From positions 45,589-109,588 of the forward strand of contig JAADGI010000008.1 in NCBI GenBank assembly GCA_013152415.1: 64,000 bases of DNA. The letters run 5' to 3'. Position 1 is the stretch's first letter, and each line of letters starts with the position of its first letter. This stretch comes from Gammaproteobacteria bacterium (GTDB lineage: Bacteria; Pseudomonadota; Gammaproteobacteria; HyVt-429). The notes below the pieces were generated by a model. The model did not search any database, was not told the origin of the DNA, and saw only the letters and a list, made by a program, of their open reading frames with translations. A program made the position numbers and the translations under genes. Below, piece after piece: positions 52,010 to 60,600 of this stretch.

Positions 52010-52942
52010 TCACATCTTATTTCTTTTTGACTTACGTTGCCGTGAAACACCCGGAGTCAGCCACTCCCGTGCTGTCTCGGTGATGGCGGCCACTGCTGGA
52101 TGGGATATCTTACGCTCCACGGATATGGCGTAAAAGTGATCACGCACCTCATCTGTTTGCGCAACGGCCACCACGTCGTACTGTTTTTCCACCTCCGCTG
52201 TAATGGGTGTCGGTGCGATGAACACCCCGGCCCCGGCTTGACCGAAGGCCTTCATCAGAGCGCTATCGTCGAACTCACCGACAATCCGGGGATGAATGCG
52301 CAGCCCATCGAGCCACTGCACGAGGCGGCTTCGTACCACGGTCATTTCCCCCGGCAACAATAAGGGTGTGCCATTGAGACTGTGCGGGAAATTCTTGCTG
52401 AGTTTATGCGCCAGCTTAGGAGTCGCAAAAAAGGTGATACCGCAGTCACCGAGTGGGTGGTTGAAGCCACGCAGGTTTACCCCCGGTGGAATAGGCCCAT
52501 CGGCAATCACCAGATCAACCCGGTGTAAGACCAACTCGGCCAGCAGGGTGTCGATAGCACCCTCCCGGCAGACGATACGCACCGGCTCCGGTAATTGTAG
52601 CGCCGGGGCCAATAAACGATAGGCGATGGATTTCGGCACCACGTCCGCCACCCCCACTTTGAATACCAGCGGTCTCCCATGCGGGAGATTACGCACCATT
52701 TCCTCCAGCTCACCCCCCAGGGAGTAGATCTCATCGGCATAGCTCAGTACCAGACGTCCGACCTCGGTTAATTCCAGGTTGCGCCCCACCCGGGTCAACA
52801 GGGCTTCACCCAGATTATCTTCCAACAGGCTGAGTTGTCCGCTGATGGTCTGGGGGGTCAGATGCAGGCGCTCGCTGGCGCGGGCGATACCGCCCTCCTT
52901 CGCCACCACCCAGAAATAATGAAGATGTTTATAGTTAATCAT
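52010..52942 (-). CDS. LysR-family regulator (NhaR-like)
   Basis: About 310 residues from ATG 52942 (MINYKHLHYFWVVAKEGGIARASERLHLTPQTISGQLSLLEDNLGEALLTRVGRNLELTEVG). The N-terminal winged helix-turn-helix and wording of the first helices match NhaR, which activates a sodium/proton antiporter and, in E. coli, biofilm genes. The effector domain follows. It is divergent from the GMC dehydrogenase gene with some 170 bp between, so it may regulate that gene (inference). Confidence 0.9.
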   Translation of the reverse strand: MINYKHLHYFWVVAKEGGIARASERLHLTPQTISGQLSLLEDNLGEALLTRVGRNLELTEVGRLVLSYADEIYSLGGELEEMVRNLPHGRPLVFKVGVADVVPKSIAYRLLAPALQLPEPVRIVCREGAIDTLLAELVLHRVDLVIADGPIPPGVNLRGFNHPLGDCGITFFATPKLAHKLSKNFPHSLNGTPLLLPGEMTVVRSRLVQWLDGLRIHPRIVGEFDDSALMKAFGQAGAGVFIAPTPITAEVEKQYDVVAVAQTDEVRDHFYAISVERKISHPAVAAITETAREWLTPGVSRQRKSKRNKM

Positions 52943-53109
52943 GGCCCCATATACTTCGATTAATTCGAATTGAATATAGATAATAATCGACTTTTCCTTA
53001 TTTTTAAACCGTTCTATTCTGTATCCCAACCCGAATCCGGCCCACACAGCAGAGACGTCCCATCTAGCGTGTGGCCGTTTCAATCAAAAAAACAATACAG
53101 GATAAATAC

Positions 53110-54606
53110 ATGCTGATTGATGCAAGAACCCTGGTAAATGGGCACACCGTCGAAGCCGACATATGCATAGTGGGTGCAGGGGCGGTCGGTATCGCCATGG
53201 CGCTTGAGTTTAACGGTTCAAACAAGAAAGTTGCCGTCATGGAAAGTGGCGGTCTTGACCTGGATTCTCGTACGCAGTCACTTTATGAAGGTGACCACGT
53301 TGGCCGGCCAACTTATCCTTTGGGGAGAAATCGGTTACGTTATTTTGGGGGCACGACCGGTCACTGGGCAGGGCACTGTCGGCCCTTTGATCAGTTTGAT
53401 TTCTCAGTGCGAGACTGGATACCGCACAGCGGGTGGCCCATAAAAATTGAGGAACTCGAGCCTTATCTTGAGCGTTCTCAACCTATTCTTGGGTTGGGAG
53501 ACTATGACTACTCATCGCTCGAGCAATATGCCAAACAACTGAAACTCGAAACCCTGCCACTGGACAGTGGCCGATTGATTTCAGTTATGAAACAACAAAG
53601 CCCTCCCACCCGTTTTGGTACAGCCTATAGGCAAGCCTTGAAGGAGTCCAAGAATGTTTCGGTATATTTATATTCCAATGTGCTGGAACTGATTACCAAC
53701 GAATCCGCATCACATATCACTCGCGCGGAAGTGGCCTGTATTGATGGCCCAAAGTACGAGGTCAAGGCAAAAAACTTTGTCTTGGCAACGGGTGGCATGG
53801 AAAACCCACGCATCATGTTGCTATCTAATAAATCTGCACCCGATGGCCTGGGAAATAGCCACGGCCTGGTAGGTCGATTTTACACCGACCATATCCTGAT
53901 TCGCCCTGCACTGGATATATCGCTATCCCGCAAAGGGTTTGATTTTCGTTTGTATTCAAAGATCCATCGCATGAATGGCGGTCGGATGTTCGGAATCCTA
54001 ACGGCTTCCGACGAACTGACAAGACGGGAAAAACTGACTCGCTTTCGGTTCCATTTATATAATATCACGCCCAGTTATGATGCTCCCGTTGGTGGCGTAT
54101 TTTCGAGTATAGACGGTGCGCGAGAAGCCCAGCCACTGACCAAGGAAGGGGGTACCTATATGGCGGTTCACATGGCCATGGAGCCTATACCCAACCCAGA
54201 TACCTTTGTTCGCCTGTCTGCTAAACGTGATCTGTTTGGTCAACGTCAGCTGGAAGTAAACTGGCAAGTCACCGATGCAGAGCGTTCCAATGCTCACCGC
54301 GCTATCGAACTGTGTGCCCTGGAGTTTGCACGTATGGGGTTTGGTCGTGCCTATGCACCGATGTTGGAAAAACCTGATGAGTGGCCCGCAAACTTTACAT
54401 CAGGCAAGCACCACTGTGGCACAACACGTATGTCCGATAGTCCGAAAACCGGTGTGGTCGATCGTAACTGCAAAGTTTTTGACGTCGATAACCTATATGT
54501 TACAGGCAGTTCGGTGTTCCCCACCATCGGGCATACTAATCCGACTATTAATCTTGTCGCCTTGTCCTTGCGACTGGCTGATCACCTGAAGGGGAAAATG
54601 GCATGA
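53110..54606 (+). CDS. GMC-family FAD-dependent dehydrogenase
   Basis: About 498 residues from ATG 53110. FAD motif ADICIVGAGAVGIAMALEF, then the GMC blocks YFGGTTGHWAGHCRPFD, FVLATGGMENPRIML and the C-terminal GSSVFPTIGHTNPTINLVALSLRLADHL. HxG of HHCGTTRM and N of TNPT are the probable catalytic His/Asn. Relatives oxidise sugars or alcohols on the periplasmic side. The protein lacks its own signal peptide; the next gene carries a Tat signal, so the pair may be exported together. Confidence 0.9.
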   Translation: MLIDARTLVNGHTVEADICIVGAGAVGIAMALEFNGSNKKVAVMESGGLDLDSRTQSLYEGDHVGRPTYPLGRNRLRYFGGTTGHWAGHCRPFDQFDFSVRDWIPHSGWPIKIEELEPYLERSQPILGLGDYDYSSLEQYAKQLKLETLPLDSGRLISVMKQQSPPTRFGTAYRQALKESKNVSVYLYSNVLELITNESASHITRAEVACIDGPKYEVKAKNFVLATGGMENPRIMLLSNKSAPDGLGNSHGLVGRFYTDHILIRPALDISLSRKGFDFRLYSKIHRMNGGRMFGILTASDELTRREKLTRFRFHLYNITPSYDAPVGGVFSSIDGAREAQPLTKEGGTYMAVHMAMEPIPNPDTFVRLSAKRDLFGQRQLEVNWQVTDAERSNAHRAIELCALEFARMGFGRAYAPMLEKPDEWPANFTSGKHHCGTTRMSDSPKTGVVDRNCKVFDVDNLYVTGSSVFPTIGHTNPTINLVALSLRLADHLKGKMA

Positions 54607-55031
54607 AGCTATCAGGCGTTGGACATTCACGACGTACCGTTTTGAAATTAGCCGCGTCTTTAATGTTGCCCACCACCTTGTCGGCGTTTTTAGTGGGGTG
54701 TAACCCCAAAATGACTGCCACACGATCTGCTGCGCAACGAATGATCGGGGTACTGAATCACATCAATAAAGCGCGTGAGATAGGTGCGATTTATATTGAT
54801 CAAACCCCTGGTATCCGGCAGCTATCTGCCGAGCAATTGACTGAAAAATTACTCCTTATGTTGGCGCTTGACCCTAAATATATTTCGACAGAAATCTTAG
54901 ATTCATTGGATACGCGGCTCCGTAAGCAAGTACGACAAGACTTCGTCGACGAAAATGTGCAAATAGTAAACGGCTGGATGTTATCCAAGACAGAATTGGC
55001 ACTTTGTGCGCTCGCCACCACCTTTGTTTAG
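54603..55031 (+). CDS. Tat-signal small subunit of the GMC dehydrogenase
   Basis: A 142-residue protein with a twin-arginine signal (HSRRTVLKLAASLMLPTTLSAFLVGC), the final cysteine possibly lipidated. The mature part is helical (LNHINKAREIGAIYIDQTPG, ALDPKYISTEILDSL) and resembles small subunits of sugar dehydrogenases. ATGA overlap with the GMC gene. It would carry the folded FAD subunit through the Tat pathway, as in fructose and gluconate dehydrogenases. No cytochrome c subunit is present. Confidence 0.72.
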   Translation: MKLSGVGHSRRTVLKLAASLMLPTTLSAFLVGCNPKMTATRSAAQRMIGVLNHINKAREIGAIYIDQTPGIRQLSAEQLTEKLLLMLALDPKYISTEILDSLDTRLRKQVRQDFVDENVQIVNGWMLSKTELALCALATTFV

Positions 55032-55170
55032 TTTCAGGTGCTTGGCCAATAAAAGTGATTATGTCTATGCGGATTCATAAACCTGACGTTAATACCAGTA
55101 TTGATATCGCAATGCTAGAAGATGACGCTGTCATGACCCAATCCTTTCCAACCAAAAACTGGAGACGACT

Positions 55171-55530
55171 ATGCAGATCGACATTCAAGCGCTTAATTTT
55201 TCATTGACGGATGCCTTGCGCAGGTACACTGAACGGCGTCTGGACTTCGCCTTGAGTACACGCGACGACTACATTCAGCGTGTGGCCGTGCGCCTATCCG
55301 ACATCAATGGGCCTCGCGGTGGGGCGGACAAGTGCTGCCGTATCCAGGTAGTACTTGCCCACTTAGCTGACGTGGTCATCGATGATACTGAAACCAACCT
55401 GTACGCCGCCATCGACCGTGCAACGGATCGTGCGGGTCGTACCGTGGGACGCCGGCTGGCGCGGCTACGTGACAAAAACCGCTCCCACAGCCTGACTGAT
55501 ATGAAATTAAAAACCGCCCACATGGCCTGA
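55171..55530 (+). CDS. HPF/RaiA-family ribosome-associated protein
   Basis: A 119-residue protein: MQIDIQALNFSLTDALRRYTERRLDFAL at the start and VVIDDTETNLYAAIDRATDRAGRTVGRRLARLRDK at the end, the beta-alpha-beta-beta-beta-alpha pattern of the S30AE/HPF domain. The middle is divergent (RLSDINGPRGGADKCCRIQVVL). Canonical members hibernate ribosomes at stationary phase. It has GGAG before the ATG and may be its own unit. Confidence 0.8.
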   Translation: MQIDIQALNFSLTDALRRYTERRLDFALSTRDDYIQRVAVRLSDINGPRGGADKCCRIQVVLAHLADVVIDDTETNLYAAIDRATDRAGRTVGRRLARLRDKNRSHSLTDMKLKTAHMA

Positions 55531-55595
55531 TTGGCATGAAAGCAAAACCGAATCACATGAATCCATCTCACTAATCTGTTTGGAGAGAAAACACC

Positions 55596-56267
55596 ATGAA
55601 TACTTCAATGACCAATGCTACGGGCCGCACCCAAGCGGCCGTTCTGGCCACCAACAAGGTGGTCCGCAACACCTACACACTATTATCCATGACGTTGCTA
55701 TTCAGTGCCTTGGCAGCGGGTATTTCGATGACATTGAATCTGCCTCATCCGGGTATATTATTGACACTGGGGGGCTATTTCGGCCTGCTGTTCGCTACCG
55801 CCAAATTCCGAAATAGCAGTCTGGGACTCGTCTTTGTGTTCGCCCTGACCGGCTTCATGGGGTACACCCTGGGTCCGATTCTCAACGCCTACCTGGCGCT
55901 GCCCAATGGTGGCCAGGTGGTCATGACGGCCATGGGTGCGACTGGAGCCATCTTCCTTGGCCTGTCTGCTTACGCGCTGACCACGCGCAAGGATTTCAGC
56001 TTCATGGGAGGGTTTTTGATGGTCGGCATCCTGGTTGCCTTTATGGTTGGCCTGGGTGCGCTGTTCTTCGAGATGCCCGGTTTATCCCTGGCGGTGTCTT
56101 CCATGTTTGTGCTGCTCATGGCGGGGTTGATCCTCTATGAGACCAGCAATATCATCCACGGGGGTGAGACCAACTACATTATGGCGACTGTGACCCTTTT
56201 TGTCGCCATCTTCAATTTGTTCACCAGCCTGTTGCATTTATTGGGGTTCATGGGTGGAGAGGACTAG
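55596..56267 (+). CDS. Bax inhibitor-1 family membrane protein (YccA-like)
   Basis: A 223-residue protein with seven membrane helices, the family pattern NTYTLLSMTLLFSALAAGISM, FVFALTGFMGYTLGPILNAYL and LLMAGLILYETSNIIHGGETNYIMATVTLFVAIFNLFTSLLHLLG. YccA interacts with FtsH protease in E. coli. The two acidic residues of the calcium/pH switch in BI-1 may be the E of LYETS and the terminal E-D. GGAGAG precedes the ATG. HtpX, another member of membrane quality control, is also in this window. Confidence 0.92.
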   Translation: MNTSMTNATGRTQAAVLATNKVVRNTYTLLSMTLLFSALAAGISMTLNLPHPGILLTLGGYFGLLFATAKFRNSSLGLVFVFALTGFMGYTLGPILNAYLALPNGGQVVMTAMGATGAIFLGLSAYALTTRKDFSFMGGFLMVGILVAFMVGLGALFFEMPGLSLAVSSMFVLLMAGLILYETSNIIHGGETNYIMATVTLFVAIFNLFTSLLHLLGFMGGED

Positions 56268-56301
56268 GCCTATCCGTTTATGGTCGAAAAAGACCCGACA
56301 G

Positions 56302-56331
56302 ACCTGAATTATACACTCAGGTGTTTATTTT
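56302..56331 (+). terminator. Weak terminator after the BI-1 gene
   Basis: ACCTGA-9 nt-TCAGGT followed by GTTTATTTT, 34 bp after the stop. The rest of the 327-bp gap to 56594 holds a likely promoter for the next gene (TACAAT near 56415) and no other recognised feature. Confidence 0.5.
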
Positions 56332-56594
56332 CGTGTCCCTAACAGGGTTGCGTGGTGACCGCTGTGTTATGGCGTAGCCCTGTATATTTTTTTAGGCGTA
56401 TACAATAAATCTGTTACAATAGCTCCGGGACGAAGTTATCATACATTTTAGTGCGCTAAGCTGTTGGAGGATGGCGTAGCGCAGGGTTGATTTTCAAGGT
56501 AGGGTGTCGTTTGGCTGTACTGAAAGTATCTGCTATGGAATGGGCGAAAACGTTCAAATAGTCTCACCCCGGTAATCATGGTTGAACTCAAGTA

Positions 56595-57020
56595 GTGTTT
56601 AAACGCATTTATTCTGTTGGTTGCTTTGACCACTTTCACGAAGGCCACGAAGCCTTATTTTCCAAGATGCGTGCATTGGGCTGCACAGTTATTACTGGTA
56701 TCCATGATGATGCCTCATTGGAAAAATTAAAAGGTTTATCAGCGGATCATCATGATGATTTAGCCACCAGAATCGGTAATATCAGACCGTTTGTTGACCA
56801 TGTTTTTATTGTACCTTCTACTGACCCCTCCTTGGCTTTGTGCGCAGCACTGCACCCCGAAGACAGCATAGAATCAGCGTGTTATGTCAGGGCAGATGAT
56901 ATGCCTGACTTCCCAGGCCGTGGGGAGATTGAAGGCAGGATTTCCATTAAACTTGTACCCTACACCGTCGGTATTTCCAGTACTATCTTGCGCCAAAAGA
57001 AGTTAAAAAGAAATAAATAG
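56595..57020 (+). CDS. Cytidylyltransferase-like nucleotidyltransferase
   Basis: A 141-residue protein of the HxGH nucleotidyltransferase superfamily. RIYSVGCFDHFHEGHEALFSKMRALGC contains the nucleotide-binding HxGH-like FHEGH, and VPYTVGISSTILRQ holds the ISST-type motif. Close relatives join CTP to phosphocholine, phosphoethanolamine or glycerol phosphate. It starts with GTG. It sits 5 bp before a LicD gene, the usual acceptor-side enzyme for such activated alcohols. Confidence 0.85.
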   Translation: MFKRIYSVGCFDHFHEGHEALFSKMRALGCTVITGIHDDASLEKLKGLSADHHDDLATRIGNIRPFVDHVFIVPSTDPSLALCAALHPEDSIESACYVRADDMPDFPGRGEIEGRISIKLVPYTVGISSTILRQKKLKRNK

Positions 57021-57025
57021 CCGCG

Positions 57026-57727
57026 ATGGAACCCTATTTTACACTGCTCATTATCAATACCGTTGTGTTGGGAATTTTACTTGTGCTGGCAGTGTGGGCG
57101 CTGCTCATGCTCACGGATATTTGTGAAATACCCAAATTTTATCGTAGTCAGAAGATTAGCGGTACGTCCATCGGTAACGCAAAGCCCTCAGACCAGATAT
57201 TGTTGCGCTCAACCAGCGACTTGCTCAAAGAGGCAGATGTTGCGCACTATCTTGATTGCGGAACACTGCTGGGTATTATCCGGGGCCAGGATATTATTGC
57301 CACGGATAAGGACCTCGATGTCACTTGCCACCTGGATGATTGGCCAAAGATCGAACGTCTTCTGAAAGAAAAAATATTCCAGGCCAATGGCTTGCAGATC
57401 AAACGTGTTAGACGGTGGTGGGGTAGACACCCGGCAGGAAATATGATTTCCATGCGGGTTGCCGGGGTTAGCAAGAAGGCCCGTTATCTGGATTTATACT
57501 TCAATCCATGGATGCCGCGCCTTCAGGAGGTGGATTTTATTGGTCGAAAGTTTGCGGTGCCCGAAAACCCTGAAGTGTATATTGCCGAGTTGTATGGTGC
57601 TGATTGGCGTGTCCCACAAAACAAGCACGCCAGTGAGAAGTTTCATAGAGGTAATGGCTTGATGTATTCAAGCTACGCTCAGGAATTTGCAGATCTGAAT
57701 TACAGAAAGCTTCCTTCTAAATTCTGA
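57026..57727 (+). CDS. LicD/FKTN-like transferase, membrane-anchored
   Basis: A 233-residue protein. N-terminal membrane helix (LLIINTVVLGILLVLAVWALLMLT) and a LicD-type nucleotidyltransferase fold: HYLDCGTLLGIIRGQDIIATDKDLDVTCH has the catalytic D-x-D, and LDLYFNPW follows. LicD proteins attach phosphocholine or similar groups to teichoic acids or LPS. With the preceding CTP-transferase-like gene it forms a compact phospho-alcohol modification pair; the acceptor is unknown. Confidence 0.85.
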   Translation: MEPYFTLLIINTVVLGILLVLAVWALLMLTDICEIPKFYRSQKISGTSIGNAKPSDQILLRSTSDLLKEADVAHYLDCGTLLGIIRGQDIIATDKDLDVTCHLDDWPKIERLLKEKIFQANGLQIKRVRRWWGRHPAGNMISMRVAGVSKKARYLDLYFNPWMPRLQEVDFIGRKFAVPENPEVYIAELYGADWRVPQNKHASEKFHRGNGLMYSSYAQEFADLNYRKLPSKF

Positions 57728-57817
57728 TAGCAACCGCTGTTGCTAAACAGGCTTCCATCGTCGGTCGCGTCGCCATAACTGTGGTCGGCAAATGTATTCC
57801 CCTGGGGCGCCAATGGT

Positions 57818-58633
57818 TTAGCCCGACTTGAAGATTCTGGATAGCAACCCTCGTTTTTGCTTGCCACCGCCGTCCTTGAGGTAGGCACTGTTGGGAAAGT
57901 TTTTCTTGAGTACTCTTTCTGTATCCAGGGCGAGTTGGTTGAGTTCCATCTTTCGGTATGCTGCGGCCATCATGCCCAAGGCATTTTCTACTGCCGGCGC
58001 GCGCTGGTAGTTTTCAATGACATACTTGCAGCGATTGATGACAGCTACATAGGCACCACGGCCCATGTAATACTGTGCCACTCGAATATCATGGCGTGCC
58101 AAGGCGTTGAGCAGATAGGCCATACGGTCAGCAGCATCGGGGGTATAGCGGCTTCCAGGGTAGCGGTTAACCAGCTCACGGAAGGAATCAAATGCGGCAC
58201 GTACCCCCTGGGGATCGCGGTCGCTGAGGTCGGGCTCACCGGCGAAGCGGTCCAGAAGTCCACGCTTGGTGCTGAAGTTGGCCAAGCCTTTCAGGTAGTA
58301 TGCATAATCCACATTGGGGTGGGTGGGGTGCAGGCGGATAAATCGGTCGGCTGCGGCAATCGCCGACTCAGGTTCGCCAAACTTGTAGTAGGCGTAGGCG
58401 ATCTCAATTTGCGCCTGTTGGGCGTAGCGGCCATAAGGGTAGCGGGCCTCTAGGCCTTCGTAGTATTTAATGGCATCCTCGTAGTCGCCCTTGCCGAGGG
58501 ATTCTTTGCCAGCATTGTAAAACTGTTGTGCGGACCAGTCGTGGGTCTTGTCATTTCCCTTGGGTAGCCACGAACAGCTGGCTAGAGTGGAGGCTAGGAG
58601 TATGGCAATAAGGCCGTAAGATAATCGCATCAT
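57818..58633 (-). CDS. bamD: Outer membrane assembly lipoprotein BamD
   Basis: A 271-residue BamD (ComL). Lipobox LASTLASCSW, then five tetratricopeptide repeats: QQFYNAGKESLGKGDYEDAIKYYEGLEARYPYGRYAQQA, DRFIRLHPTHPNVDYAYYLKGLANF, FDSFRELVNRYPGSRYTPDA. It is essential in the BAM complex. It is divergent from rluD, the conserved gammaproteobacterial arrangement. Confidence 0.96.
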   Translation of the reverse strand: MMRLSYGLIAILLASTLASCSWLPKGNDKTHDWSAQQFYNAGKESLGKGDYEDAIKYYEGLEARYPYGRYAQQAQIEIAYAYYKFGEPESAIAAADRFIRLHPTHPNVDYAYYLKGLANFSTKRGLLDRFAGEPDLSDRDPQGVRAAFDSFRELVNRYPGSRYTPDAADRMAYLLNALARHDIRVAQYYMGRGAYVAVINRCKYVIENYQRAPAVENALGMMAAAYRKMELNQLALDTERVLKKNFPNSAYLKDGGGKQKRGLLSRIFKSG

Positions 58634-58723
58634 TCTAATTTATTCCGTCTATTCCATCGTGCTATTTTAGTCGTCGCGCAAGCATAACCTTATTTGGAAA
58701 CGTGGTGAAGTTGTATCCCAAAA

Positions 58724-59692
58724 ATGAATCCCATAGAGAATAAAATAATGCTGTTAAGTGCCGAGATTCCCCAGGCCAGTGCTGGGCTACGGTTGGATCA
58801 GGCCTTGGCGGGGCTGTTTCCCCAGTTTTCCCGCAGCCAGATCCAGAGCTGGATTCGGGACCAGCGGATACGGGTGGATGGCCGCTTGTTGCGCCAGCGC
58901 GACCCGGTGGCTGGCGGTGAGCAGGTCGAGATTCAGCCGCCACCGCCCCAGGAGAGTCCCTGGCTGGCCCAGCCACTGGACCTCCATATCGTTTATGAAG
59001 ACGCCAGTCTGTTGGTAGTCAACAAGCCCCATGGATTGGTGGTCCATCCGGGGGCCGGAAACCCGGACCAGACCCTGGTCAATGGCCTGATCCATTATGA
59101 CCCCACTATGAGTCAGTTACCCCGGGCGGGGATTGTGCATCGCCTGGATAAAGACACCTCTGGTCTGTTGGTGGTGGCCCGTAACGAAATGGCCCGTCGT
59201 AATCTTATCGAGCAGCTCAAGCAGCGGAGCCTCAAAAGGCAATATTTGGCAGTGGTCAGGGGTGTATTGGTTGCTGGGGGCACGGTAGAGGCCCCCGTTG
59301 GCCGCCATCGTCGGGATCGTTTGCGTATGGCCGTGACCGACACGGGTAAACCTGCGATCACACACTATCGGGTCAAGGACCGCTATCGTGTCCACAGCCT
59401 GTTGCGATTGTCTTTGGAAACCGGTCGTACCCACCAAATTCGGGTGCACATGGCCCATATCGACCACAGTATTGTCGGTGACCCGGTTTACGGGGGCCGG
59501 CTGGCGGTGCCCAAGGGTGCCGATCCCGCCCTGATCGAGCTATTGCGCGGATTTCGCCGCCAGGCACTGCATGCCGAAACCTTGGGTTTGGTGCACCCTG
59601 AATCGGGCGAGTCTATCCAGTGGAGCTGTCCGTTGCCGGATGATATGCAGGCTCTGGTGGTGGCTTTGACGACAGATGCAGGCACTCAATAG
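58724..59692 (+). CDS. rluD: 23S rRNA pseudouridine synthase RluD
   Basis: A 322-residue enzyme. The S4-like RNA-binding domain (RLDQALAGLFPQFSRSQIQSWIRDQRIRVDG) precedes the catalytic domain with the Asp in IVHRLDKDTSGLLVVARN. ETGRTHQIRVHMAHIDHSIVGDPVYGG is the family's late motif. It modifies helix 69 of 23S rRNA. The next gene, pgeF, starts 4 bp later. Confidence 0.95.
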   Translation: MNPIENKIMLLSAEIPQASAGLRLDQALAGLFPQFSRSQIQSWIRDQRIRVDGRLLRQRDPVAGGEQVEIQPPPPQESPWLAQPLDLHIVYEDASLLVVNKPHGLVVHPGAGNPDQTLVNGLIHYDPTMSQLPRAGIVHRLDKDTSGLLVVARNEMARRNLIEQLKQRSLKRQYLAVVRGVLVAGGTVEAPVGRHRRDRLRMAVTDTGKPAITHYRVKDRYRVHSLLRLSLETGRTHQIRVHMAHIDHSIVGDPVYGGRLAVPKGADPALIELLRGFRRQALHAETLGLVHPESGESIQWSCPLPDDMQALVVALTTDAGTQ

Positions 59693-59695
59693 GTA

Positions 59696-60457
59696 GTGAC
59701 TGAAGATACAGTGAGTCTTATCTATCCTGATTGGCCTGCGCCCAAATCTGTTAAGGCGGCGTGCACCACCCGTATCGGTGGTGTGAGTGCTCCACCCTAT
59801 GATTCATTCAATCTTGCCGATCATGTGGGGGATTGCATCGAATCGGTACAGGAGAATCGACGGCGGCTCGGTCAGCAACTTGGGTTGCCCGCCGAGCCGG
59901 TGTGGCTGCAACAGGTCCATGGCACCCAAGTCATCAATGCCAGGCGCAATAGCACCGATAATAAGGCCGACGGCAGTTTTAGCATCTCTGCTGGGGTGGT
60001 GTGTGCCGTGCTCACCGCAGATTGTCTGCCGGTGCTGTTGTGTGACCGCGATGCCAGGGCGGTGGCCGCACTGCATGCCGGTTGGCGGGGTCTGGCAGCG
60101 GGGATCATCGAGTCGGGTGTCGCCGCCATGGGTTTGCCTGCTAAGTCTTTGATGGCATGGTTAGGTCCCGCTATAGGCCCTCAGGTGTTCGCTGTGGGCA
60201 ATGAGGTGCGTGATACATTTGTTCAGACGAATCCTGCCCATTGTCATGCCTTCACGGCCCCCAATAAGCCGCTGGGTCCGGCAGATTTCTGGTTGGCCGA
60301 TCTCTATATCCTGGCCCGGCAGCGCCTTAATGCCCTGGGGGTGAAGGCAGTTTATGGAGGTGACCACTGTAGCCACACTGAGGCTCGACAGTTTTATTCC
60401 TATCGACGGGACCAGACCTGCGGACGTATGGCCAGTTTGATCTGGTTAGAGCCATGA
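59696..60457 (+). CDS. pgeF: Purine nucleoside phosphorylase-type laccase-domain protein PgeF
   Basis: A 253-residue protein of the YfiH/DUF152 family. CTTRIGGVSAPPYDSFNLADHVGD, WLQQVHGTQV, LTADCLPVLLCDRDARAVAALHAGWRGLAAGI and YGGDHCSHTEARQFYSYRRD hold the zinc-binding His/Cys site. PgeF has been reported to edit peptidoglycan precursors in E. coli. GTG start, operon with rluD as is common. Confidence 0.94.
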   Translation: MTEDTVSLIYPDWPAPKSVKAACTTRIGGVSAPPYDSFNLADHVGDCIESVQENRRRLGQQLGLPAEPVWLQQVHGTQVINARRNSTDNKADGSFSISAGVVCAVLTADCLPVLLCDRDARAVAALHAGWRGLAAGIIESGVAAMGLPAKSLMAWLGPAIGPQVFAVGNEVRDTFVQTNPAHCHAFTAPNKPLGPADFWLADLYILARQRLNALGVKAVYGGDHCSHTEARQFYSYRRDQTCGRMASLIWLEP

Positions 60458-60516
60458 GCAGGTCAGCTTATATTGGCGAGGGCAGGCCTGCCCTTGACGT
60501 ACATGATCAATTTTTC

Positions 60517-60534
60517 CTTTGCGTCTTCGCGAGA
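60517..60534. repeat. Single arm of the CGCAAAG repeat family
   Basis: CCTTTGCGTCTTCGCGAGA corresponds to the right arm of palindromes D and E. No left arm is recognisable in the 143-bp gap between pgeF and the ZIP gene. Confidence 0.55.
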
Positions 60535-60600
60535 GTATCATCCCCCCGGTCTTGCGCTCTGTGTTTGAGTGTTACTTTGGTTGATGAGTAAGAGATAACG

